Assembly: GCA_030998225.1 (NCBI GenBank)
Contig: JAPYXD010000753.1
Location: 4,030,001-4,094,000 of the forward strand
Source of the DNA: Diplolepis rosae
Lineage: Eukaryota > Arthropoda > Insecta > Hymenoptera > Diplolepididae
Reading direction: 5' to 3'
Length of the DNA stretch: 64,000 nt
Shown: in pieces, positions 47,613 through 58,700 of the stretch
How positions within the stretch are numbered: the stretch's first letter is position 1
Layout: every line of letters starts with the position of its first letter
Notes under the pieces: generated by a model
Databases searched by the model: none
Told to the model about the DNA's origin: nothing
What the model saw: only the letters and a program-made list of their open reading frames with translations
Made by a program: the position numbers and the translations under genes

Positions 47613-48700
47613 TTTTTTCACTTAGATAAGTTTCTTGATTTGAGATTTTTTTCAATTTAAATTTATCTTTGGAAGTAAAAGTCATTTATGAATTATAGAT
47701 GAACCTAAAAATTTTGAAATCGCGTTAATAGCGTGAAGGCATACATTTTCCATTGTCAAAATTTTTATGTTTATTTCTGTAATTTTTATTTACAAGATAA
47801 TTAAATGCAATCAATACAGTTTTCATGAAAAAATTAATAAAATAGATAAAAAAAAGATTGAAAATTTATTTTGAAAAACATTCTGTAGCAGAGAAAGATT
47901 TTTAAATAATGATTTTTAAAATATTAGTCTGTAATTTATACATTTAAATGAAACAAAATTAGGTGAAGATGAACTTAATAAAAATTATTTAAATTTTAAT
48001 GAGTGATGATTTAAAACCTGATATTCAAGAGTTTTGTAATAAAGATATCTAATTTACCTGTTGTAATTAAAAAGTTTGCTATCAGAAAAATACATAAATT
48101 GAATATTTATTCATTAAATTGTTGATAACAGTTATATTTATCATGATTAAGCAGTTTTTGTCAATATTTATCTTAGCTTCAATAGTTTCCGCATTTTTAA
48201 CAGAAAATAATTTGTTTTTCTGAACGAATTTCCTTATTCAAGTATTTATATTTAAAATTTATTTATAATATTATAATTAAATTTGATATTTATTAAACTA
48301 TTCTTTTTCCAAGTTCAAGCAATTATGATAATAAAATTCGATGTTACAGAAAATAGTTGATAGAATAAAATACTGAATATTAAAAAAATGGGAATTTTTT
48401 TCATGACTGTGAAACCTTACCTTGCATTAGTCAGTTCTTTATTGCAATTTGGAATAACCTAAATTTTAATTTAGTTTCTGTCCCAAATTTTGTTTATAGT
48501 TCTTGAAGAAACAAGGAAAATATAAGCTTTTAATGGTCTTTATCGGTGACCTTCTACAATAATTACACATTTAGTCTCTGACGTATGTATAAGTATTAAG
48601 AGAATTAAAAAATTTAATTGCTTTTTGTGGGCGACAAACAATCACACTTTTTTCCATAAAACGCTTAAAACTATTTTTAATTATCTCGCAATACGTTCAA
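47613..48700. other. Copy 5 downstream flank
   Basis: AT-rich array flank, similar to 29140-30430 and 40555-40840. No gene. Confidence 0.55.
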
Positions 48701-48708
48701 GTAATAAC

Positions 48709-48790
48709 GATACGATGACTGATAATTATATGTATATATAGCTATATTCAAAGATTTGTTATAATAAGTTTTCAACAATCAATTATCAAT
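48709..48790 (+). promoter_or_regulatory. Relic of a family promoter, downstream edge of the array
   Basis: TAATAACGATACGATGACTG, then TATGTATATATAGCTATATTC and AAAGATTTGTT parallel the promoter blocks of copies 1-3 in order and spacing. No signal-peptide exon follows, so this looks like the remnant of a further copy. Confidence 0.45.
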
Positions 48791-48824
48791 CAAGCAATCA
48801 TTGAATGTAGATTACCTGCTTTCA

Positions 48825-49514
48825 ATCCAAATGAATCCGGGTCAATCCTAATTCGGTTTCATTTGGATTCAGTCGGATTGAAAATTCGGATCTGACTAAT
48901 CCGTGTTTGAATTGGTTCGAATTGATCGGATTGAAAATCTGGTTCAGATTTATTCAGATTCTCTGGGATTGACTTGGATTAATTTGAACTAATTTGCAAC
49001 AAACGAGATCAAAACCTTTTTTCGGATTGTCTCCGAATGGTTCGGAATAAATTTCTATCCGAAACTTCTACTAGGGCAAGAATTCGAATACTGCCTTCGA
49101 TCTTGCGAACGCAAAGTGCTTCTGATAATCAGAAGTAAAAATCTAAGCTGTTCCGAGCCATTCCGGAATCTGTTTCCGAACCATTCCGAGACATTCCGAA
49201 CCAATCCGATAAACGTTTTGTATCTCGTTTGATGAAAAACGGCCAAAAATCAATCCAACTTAATCTGATTCAATCCGAGGCATCAATCCGAATGAATCCG
49301 AACCAAGTTTTCAATTCGAAATAATCCGAATCAATCCGAGCTCGGATTAATCCAAACCGAATTTTCAATTCGAATGAATCTGAGCTCGGAATAATCTAGA
49401 TTAATTCGGATTGGTTCGGAATGACTCGGAATGGTTTGGAAGCAGATTCCGGAATGGCTCGAAATAGCTCTGATTCGCAAGGAATGAATTTCAATCTGAT
49501 ACTTTTACCAGGGT
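48825..49514. repeat. CGGATT palindromic element
   Basis: Duplicate of 40846-41500 with the right end complete (GAAACTTTTACCAGGG). An open frame inside is an artefact of the repeat. Confidence 0.7.
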
Positions 49515-49529
49515 CGGTGACTATCCACT

Positions 49530-49735
49530 GGGTACAAAGATAAAGTCATCTTTAGGACGTCCAAAAAGCGTCCCTAAGACTTTTATATGTTTTTAATTGA
49601 GGTCCGCTAGACTACAATGTCCCAAAGACGTCCCTAAAATATCAAATGTCCGCAAAACGTCAATTGGAAATATATGGACGCACTAAGGACGTTTTTTGGA
49701 CGTTCTAAAGACAATTATGTCCCCGTGTCCACTAA
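49530..49735. repeat. GACGTC-family repeat
   Basis: Single degenerate copy ending near TTATGTCCCCGTGTCCACT. The following 49740-50340 is AT-rich with nothing recognised. Confidence 0.6.
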
Positions 49736-50344
49736 TAAGTAATTTTTATCGAAAAAGATTAATAATGACTAATAACCTCAGCTTTTGTTATTAACACTGA
49801 CAGTGAAATCATTCTTAAAAATTTAAATGCGACCTTGATTATTAAAAAAATCAGTATTCTAGGCATATCTTAATTAAAGAATGTCAGTGTGACATACATA
49901 TTATAAAAATACAAATGCACCATAGTTTATTATGGCGCATCAACGCTCCATTCTAATTGTTATTGTTATTACTATTTGCATGAACATAGCTTAGTACGAG
50001 TGCCAAGCGTACATTCCAATGCATCAAGCATCGAGGCCAATTTGGATGCTTGTGTTTGTGTGCATTCCTGAGAAAATGCGTTTGTGTGTTCATGATAAAC
50101 TTTCCATCATGTCCAAAATCTTAATTACAAATAAAAACATATAATATATACTTTTAAAATTGAAAGAAGGCGCTTAAAAAATGTATCTATACCAAAAATG
50201 GTCAATTTAAAATGGCTTTAAATTCCATAATTATTTTAACTCAGATATAACTATTTAAATTTGAAATTTAAAAATATTTATTGAAATTTCAATATTTTAC
50301 CATTCAAGATTGAAAATTAAAAAACATAAATACTTTTGAATTTG

Positions 50345-51640
50345 AATTCTGAGGACAGAGTCATTGGACGTCTTCGGGACGTCTTAAGAATGTCTCAGGG
50401 ATGTCAATGGCAATCCATCAGGCACGGGGACAAAGTCGTCTTTCGGAAGTCCAAAAGACGTCTTAAGGATGTCTTTGTCTGTTGAGTCGATTTCCTGTGG
50501 ATTTCCTATGTCCAAAAGACGTCCTTAAAACTTGAAGTGCCTGAAAGGTATCAATTTAACGAATATGAATATGCTAAAGATGTCGTTAGACGCCACCAAG
50601 ACGTTTCTGAGACGATTTGAAATTCGAATTTATACTTTTAATACTTTAACTATAGCCAGTAGACACAGAGAGATTGGACGTGTATCGGACGTCCTGCCAA
50701 TTTCTGTTTAAGGCTTTTTGCTGTTATATGAACTTCACAAGTCTGAAAGAGGTCGTTCAGACATGATCCGACTAAAAGACATCAATTGGACACACATTAA
50801 AGTCTTAGAGACGTCTTTAGACGTCACCAAGATGTTTCTCAGACGATTCAAAATCGTCCAATGCCCATATGCACACTTGAAACATTTGAATTTATACTTT
50901 TAATACTTTAACTACAACCAAAAGACACAGAGACATTGGACGTCTTAGGGACGTTCTGCTAATTTCTGTTTAAGGCTTTTTGCTGTTATATGAACTTCAC
51001 AAGTCTGAAAGACGTCTTTCAGGCATGATACGATCAACATACATCAAATGCACAGACATGAAAGTCATAAAGGCGTCTTTAGACGTCACCAAGATGTTTC
51101 TCAGACGATTCAAAATCGTCCAATGCCCCTATGCACACTTGAAACATTTGAATTAATACTTATAATACTTTAACTACAACCAGAAGACATAGAGACATTA
51201 GTCGTTTTAGGGACGTCCTGCCAATTTCTATTTTAGGCTTTTTGCTGTTATATGAACTTCACAAGTCTGAAAGACGTCTTTTAGACATGATCCGATTAAA
51301 AGACATCAATTGGACACACATGAAAGTCTTAGAGACGTCTTTAGACGTCACCAAGATGTTTCCCAGACGATTCAAAATCGTACAATGCCCCTATGCACAC
51401 TTGAAACATTTGAATTAATACTTTTAATATTTTAACTACAACCAGAAGACATAGAGACATTAGACGTTTTAGGGACGTCCTGCCAATTTCTATTTTAGGC
51501 TTTTTGCTGTTATATGAACTTCACAAGTCTGAAAGACGTCTTTCAGGCATGATACGATCAACATACATCAAATGCACAGACATGAAAGTCATAAAGGCGT
51601 CTTTAGGACGCCACAAAAACGTTCAATTTCCCTGCACGTA
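50345..51640. repeat. GACGTC-family tandem array, about four units
   Basis: Units of about 262 bp, homologous to 41510-42440. Ends CAATTTCCCTGCACGTACTG, the family terminus. Confidence 0.75.
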
Positions 51641-52538
51641 CTGGGTATTTACTTTTTTAAATTTGGGAATCATTAATAGAATGTAAAATATTTCTATCAA
51701 AATTCAGCATTCTCTGAAAACTTCTTTAAAACTAATGGCTCATAAACTAAGTTTAAAAAATTGTTTATTTTATTTGTTCTTAATTTTGAAGTTAGTTTTC
51801 GCAATATTTATTATTCTAAGTCCCATCTAAAATATTAGCCTTGAATCAAACGCCTGTTGTTTTTAATAAAAAATTTTTTTTTAAACTGAAATAAATTTGC
51901 TAAATAGTGTATTAAAAAATAAATAAATAAGAAATGCCCAGGCAAGATTTATTTTTATAAATATTTACATCACCAATGTTTTTTTTTCGAATCAGAGCAG
52001 AGAACACTTCATCCTCATTTATTTGAATAAAAGTCGAACTGTATCGTTTTATCCATTAAAATAGAAATTAAAGCTTGACTTCCGCGGCGCACCTAAAAGC
52101 GGACGTAAACATTGGTAGGTTTACATCCGCTGAGAAAAGACTGGGATGTGACCCCTATTCACGGAATTATTTCTATTCTTGGGTCGATGAACGTCTCGAA
52201 AACAAAAAGTAATGTTATCTCTTCTTTCTTATAATTAGACCAGCATGCTTGAAAACTCAGTTAAGTCGATTGAACAAGTTGAGGAATGCGATCACCCACG
52301 CGAGTAATCGACACTCACGAGATCGTATGAGTTGAGAGTAATAAATAATAAATGATATCTTCATAATGACATGAGAAGATTCCTAGTGACAGTTTTCAAA
52401 TCTTAATTGCCTATTTAAATGATCTCTAATCTAAGAGTTAATTACAAAATAAAAATTTTTTATTTCATTTGTGTTTTCGAAGTTCTATTTCATTTTTTTT
52501 TCATCGACTCGTGAAATCAAATGTCTTTGAATTATTGC
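51641..52538. other. AT-rich intergenic sequence
   Basis: No gene or repeat recognised. A slightly GC-richer patch lies at about 52075-52210. Confidence 0.4.
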
Positions 52539-54746
52539 CTGGCAAAAGTTTTTTATCCGATCCAATCCGAATCAATCCGAGCTTGGATTCATTCAGATTG
52601 AAAATTTGGTTTTGGGTTAATCCAGGCTTGGATTGGTTCGGATTAAAAACTTAGTTTGGATTCATTTGGATTGATGCCTGGGATTGAAGTGAAATAAATC
52701 GTATTAAGTCAGATTAACTTTTGATCGTTTATAATCAAACGAGATGAAAAAAATTTTTCGGATTGGTTTGGAATGATTCCGAATGGCTCGGAACAGATTT
52801 CGGAATAGCTCGGATTGAATTACAATCCGAAACTGTGACCAGGGATTTTTTGGTAGGAAAGTTTCGGATTAAATTCGAACAAATTAGAGCAATCCTGAAA
52901 TCTGTGTACGAACCAATTTGAAAAACCTTTTTTATCTTGTTTGATGCAAATCGGTTAGTAATAAATCCGACTCAATCCTATTCATTCTGGTAAAATCCGA
53001 ATGAATCCGAACCAAATTTGGTTTTGAATCAATCCGAGCCCGAATTCATTCGGATTAAAAATTCAGTTTGGATCAATCCGAGCTTAAATTCATTAAAATT
53101 AAATTTTTTTTTTTTTATTAATCCAGGCTTAAATTGGTTCGGATTAAAAGCCTGGTTCAGATTCTCTTGGATTGATGCCTGAGATTGAAGTGGAATGAAT
53201 CGTATTAAGTCAGATTGATTTTTGACCGTTTATCAACAAACGAGATGAAAAACCGTTTTCGAATTGGTTCGGGACACATTTCGTAATGGCTCTAAATAGC
53301 TCGGATTGAATCCGACTCAATCCTATTCATTCTGGTTAAATCCGAATTAATCCGAACCAAATTTGGTTTTGAATCAATCCGAGCCCGAATTAATTCGGAT
53401 TAAAAATTCAGTTTGGATCAATCCGAGCTTAAATTCATTAAAATTAAATTATTTTTTTTTATTAATCCAGGCTTAATTTGGTTCGGATTAAAAACCTTGT
53501 TCAGATTCATTTGGATTGATGTCTGGGATTGAAGTGGAATGAATCGTTTTAAGTCAGATTGATTTTTGACCGTTTATCAACAAACGAGATGAAAAACCTT
53601 TTTCGAATTGGTTCGGAACAGATTTCGGAATGACTCTAAATAGCTCGTATTTAATCCGACTCAAAACAATTTATTCTGGTTAAATCCGAATGAATCCGAA
53701 CAAAGTTTGGCTTTGAATCAATCCGAGCTCGAATTAATTCGGATTAAAAATTCATTTTGGATCGATCCGAGCTTGAATTCATTCAAATTTAAAAATTTTG
53801 TTTTAGATTAATTCAGGCTTGGATTGACTGGGATTGAAAACCTGGTTCAGAATCATTTGGATTGATGCCTGGGATTGAAGTGGAATGAATCGTATCAAGT
53901 CAGATTGATTTTTGATTTTTTATAATCAAACGAGATGAAAAACATTTTGTAGATTGCTTCGGAACAGATTTCGGAATGGCTCGGATTAAATTCCAATCCG
54001 AAACTGTCACCAGGGATGTTTTGGTACGAAAGGTTCGAATTGTGATTAAATTCGAGCAAAAGTGCAATTCCGAGCCATTCCGAAATCTGTTTCCGAACCA
54101 ATTTGAAAAACCTTTTTTATCTTGTTTGATGATGATCGGTTAGAAATCAATCCGACTCAATCCGATTCATTCTGGTTAAATCAGAATAAGTCCGAACCAA
54201 GTTTGGCTTTGAATCAATCCGAGCTTGAATTCATTCAGATTAAAAAATATATTTTTGGATTAATCCAGGCTTGGATTGGTTCGGATTGAAAACCTGGTTC
54301 AGATTCATTTGGATTGATGCCTGGGATTGAAGTGGAATGAATCGTATTAAGTCAGATTGATTTTTTACCGTTTATCATCAAACGAGATGAAAAACTTTTT
54401 TCGGATTGGTTCGGAACAAATTTCGGAATAGCTCTAAATAGCTCGGATTGAATCCGACTCAACCCAATTCATTCTGGTTAAGTCCAAATGAGTCGGAACC
54501 AAGTTTTGCTTTGAATCAATCCGAGACCGAATTCATTCGGATTAAAAATTCAGTTTAAATCAATCTGAGATCGGATTCATTCGAATTATTGCCTCGGATT
54601 GAAGCGGAATGAATTGGAATAAGTTAGATTGATTTTTAACCATTTTTGATTCAAATAGATACAAAACTCTTTTCAGATTGTTTTGGAATGACTCGGACTA
54701 GGTCTGATTCACTCGGATTGAATTCCAATCCGAAACTTTCGCCAGG
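52539..54746. repeat. CGGATT element cluster, tandemly expanded
   Basis: About 2.2 kb of CGGATT-family sequence, from CCTGGCAAAAGTTT to AACTTTCGCCAGG. Internal ends such as ACCAGGGATTTTTTGG (about 52840) and ACCAGGGATGTTTTGG (about 54010) show several merged units. A block of about 370 bp around TGATTTTTGACCGTTTAT repeats at least three times. Confidence 0.75.
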
Positions 54747-54911
54747 TTGGTTTATTAGCTTTTTGAACTAATAACTCTAGGCTAGCAATTTTCTCTCAAG
54801 TAAATTTTCTTGTAAGTAATGGAGTCAATAATAGAGTTCTATGAAGCATTAAATTCACAACACATCCAAGTGGGAAATGTTTAAAATGCAATAAAAGTGA
54901 TGAACAGAAGG

Positions 54912-55100
54912 TTAAACATCATATTCTGTGGCATGTTTATCTTTCATCGTAGCTGGAATGGCATAATTGTTGTATAGTAAGTCGCTAACGAGCGACGCAC
55001 TCGTGGCTTGAGGAGCAATAAAATCCAAAATAGAGGATAATAAACTCCGGAATTTCTCAATCCCAGTTATTTGGAACAAAATATTATTTGCAATTTTCAA
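54912..55100 (-). CDS. Possible terminal exon of an unrecognised gene
   Basis: Minus-strand frame ending TGA/TAA-free to the stop after KHATEYDV, with LLSSILDFIAPQATSASLVS in the middle. It is not repetitive, and codons are less AT-biased than the surroundings (GCC ACG AGT GCG TCG). A possible acceptor precedes AAATTCCGGAG (minus strand). No family recognised and no clear AATAAA on this strand, so it may be chance. Confidence 0.25.
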   Translation of the reverse strand: MKIANNILFQITGIEKFRSLLSSILDFIAPQATSASLVSDLLYNNYAIPATMKDKHATEYDV

Positions 55101-55619
55101 TCTTCACCAAATTATCATTATTTTTTTACAATCTAAATTTGGACAAGAACAAAATACCCTAAAGTAAAAATTTAGAAAATTTTATGTTTTTCAAATTTTC
55201 AATTCTTTAAATTACTTAAGTTTTTTTTTACACAGCCTTCTATTGTTAAGTACCTAGCCTAGTATTTTATTTTTCAGCTATATAAATTTATAAACTTTCA
55301 AATCTTGACAATTTGTAAACTAAAAAATCGAAAATTTTTAAAATCAAAAATAAAAGATTAGAGTTAGACGGAGATAATCAAAATTCAAAGAAAAAATTCA
55401 AAAAATCAAAGAACGTAAAGGTGATGATTTATTAGAAAATATTATAGTTCAAAATTTAAAAGTTTGATCATCTATTTCGAAAATTTCGTTTTGCGAGGGC
55501 GATAATTACTTACTAACAATAATTGAAAATAGTTAAATGTTTTTGAAAACTGTCAGCGAATTTTATTGTACATAAACTGTATCTCGACTACATTTTCATG
55601 AAAAAACTTGAATAATTAA

Positions 55620-55786
55620 AATTTATGTGTTTTGAAAGTTGGCGCCAGATTGTGTCTATAATCGCTGTAATTCCAGGTTAGTGTAGGTAAGATAATAGTC
55701 TTTGATTCTGCCACATTGGCACTTATCGTCAGTGATTCTTCCTCTATGAAATTCATTTAAATAAAAAGTGGATTGAAATCTTAAAA
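55620..55786 (+). promoter_or_regulatory. Putative promoter / 5' leader of the b561 gene
   Basis: Less AT-rich segment directly before the b561 first exon, with a GGCGCC palindrome near 55642. The start site itself cannot be read from sequence. Confidence 0.35.
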
Positions 55787-58700
55787 ATGAGAGAAATAAT
55801 GTCAAGGAACAGATCGAAGGGAAAACTCTGTAAGTTTTGTATTCTGTGTTTACGTAAATGTAATATTCACTGAAAGTTATAAATTCTAAATTTTCTCAGG
55901 ATAAATATAATGAAATAAGGTCGAGCAACTTTATCATGACATTTCTTGAAAGAGAGTAATTATTGCTCAAAAATAATTGTAGGAAAGAAAATTATGAGAA
56001 TGAGTTATTGGGAATCTTGCAAAATGTTATACAACATAATAAAAATATATATTTTAATATTACGTCTGGAATTTTTTCCCTAGAATATGAAAAATAATTT
56101 AAAAACGCTAAAAAAATTTTCTTATTATCTTATCGTGACTGAATATATGAAAATTATAATGGAAAATAATTTTTTTTTAATTTGAGGAAGAATTATAAAA
56201 ATAACAGATAGAGAATATTGAAAGTATGAATGCAAAAAGTGATAAACTATAATTAATGATCATACAAATTACACAGTAGGCACAAAGACATTGGACATCT
56301 TAAAGAGGTTTTGATAATTCCAATATCAGGCTCCTTGTTGACTGCAGACGTCTTTTACCTGAAAAGGTAACATGACAAAAGCCTGACATAGAAATCCGTG
56401 AGACGTCCTTAAGACATCTTAAAGACGTCTTGGGGACTTCAATATCTGACCTACTGTTGCTTCATGGACGTCTTTTGTCTAAAAGATGTCTGCAAGACAT
56501 ATTGCATCCTCAAAACAGCAAAGATTCTGACAAAGAACTCCACAAGACGTCCCGAAGACGTCTAATGCCCCTGTGCCCACTAGGTCTCAAATTTTTTTCT
56601 TTGTCATTTCTTTTTTTTCCAATCAAAAAACTAGTGGAAAGACATTACAGCCCAAAAGGCGATTTTCATTTTTATGACGTCCTAAAGACGTCTTTCGGAC
56701 GTCCATGTTTATCTAAAGAACCCAGTAGGTACGGAGACATGCTCGTCTTTGGCATATTTAAAAAAAGTCTTTAAGGCGTTCCTGTCTGTTAGATTAATGT
56801 TTTGTAGATATCACATACCCTAGAGACGTTATTAGGACATAAAGCGTCTAAAATACGCCAGCTAGACATATGCGGTCATCTTAAAAACGACGATGGCACC
56901 GTGCGCACTTGGAATGTTCTGGGGCTATAAAGTCTCAGAGACGTCTTTAGCATATAAGATGTCCACAAGGCAACAATTTGAAAGACATAAACGTTTATGA
57001 CGTCTTAAAGACGTCTATGTTTGTCTAATTGATGTCTTTCATACTTTTTAAGTCTAAAGGGCGTTTTCTAAACACAGAATATTTACAAAATACAACCAAA
57101 ACGTCTTTTGGATGTCCACTAGCGTAGTAAAAACAGAGATTTCAGACGTTTTCAAAACGTCTGAAAGACGTCTTACGAAGTTCAATGTCATTCTTTTTAC
57201 TATCTTGAGAACTTATTATCTGCTAAAGACGTCTTAAAGACAAAAGACATCCAGAAATTCAAAGAATTCTAAAATGGAAAAAATCTATTAATGTGCAATA
57301 ACATTATTCCCAGAAGCTAATGTGAGTTACCAAACACTAGTGAATAGTACAGATTGTTATAATTAGGAATGTTCTGGGACTACAGAGTCTCACGGACGTC
57401 TTTAGCATATGAGACGTCCGTAAAACATGAATTGGACAGACACAAACGTCCAGAGCACGTTTTTAGGACATTTCAAAGATGAAAATATCACCATTTTTTA
57501 CTGAAACCCGTTCAATAACTTATCTTTACCTATTCATCGTAAACTGGACGTCTAAAAGACGTTATTAGAACGTCTATGACTACCTAATTGATGTCTCTCA
57601 GACTTTTAAAGTCTGAAGGGCGTTTTCTATACACAAAATGTTCACAAGAAAGGTTGACGTCTCATTGGACATGGACGTCCTCAAGACGTCTTTTGGATGT
57701 CCACTTGCGTAGTAAGCACAGGGACATCAGACGTTTCCAAAACGCCTGAAAGACGTCTTACGAAGTTTATTGTCATTCTTTTTACTATCTTAAAAACTTA
57801 TTATATGTTAAAAAGGTCTTAAAGACAAAAGACGTCCAGAAATTCAAAGAATTCTAAAATGGAAAAAATTTATTAATGAGGAATAACATTAATCCCAGAA
57901 GCTAATGTGAGTTACTAAACACTAGTGAATAGTACAGATTGTTATAATTTGGAATGTCCTGGGACTACAGAGTCTCACGGACGTCTTTAGCATATGAGAC
58001 GTCCCTAAAACATCAATTGGACAGACACGAACGTCCAGAGCACGTTTTTAGGACATTTCAAAAATGCCAATGTCACCATTTTTCACTGAAACCCGTTCAA
58101 TAACTTATTTTTACCTATTCTTCGTAAACTGGACGTCTAAACGACGTTATTAGGACGTCTATGACTGCCTAATTGATATCTCTCAGACTTTTAAAGTCTG
58201 AAGGGCGTTTTTTATACACAAGAAGTTCACAAGAAAGGTTGAGTCTCATTGGAGATTGACGTCCTCAAGACGTCTTTTGGATGTACACTCGCGTAGTAAG
58301 CACAGGAACATCAGACGTTTCCAAAACGTCTGAAAGACGTCTTACGAAGTTTATTGTCATTCTTTTTACTATCTTAAAAACTTATTATCTGCTAAAGACG
58401 TCTTAAAGACAAAAAACGCCCAGAAATTGAAAAAATTCTAAAATGGGAAAAATCTATTAATGTGCAATAACATTAATCCTAGAAGCTAATGTGAGTTACT
58501 AAACACTAGTGAATAGTACTGACTGTTGTAAACACACAAGCATGCAGTGTTCTGACTTATAGAAGAATGATTTTATTGTATTGGGATGGGATGGTATGAA
58601 TGTGTTGGATTGTAATGTTGCGCCCACTGTAACACTTGCAGCATGAAAGATCGAGTGGGGAACACGATTATCCGAACCAAGGCCACGTTTTACGCTGGAT

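Noticed and set aside
39302..47629. Arg-rich frames KREVQKERSAKHDDR and similar at 39302 and 47399
   Set aside because: Translations of the AGCGCGAAGCGCGA palindromes within transposable elements.
56430..56774. 114-codon plus-strand frame in b561 intron 1
   Set aside because: Lies within GACGTC repeats and has no recognisable domain.
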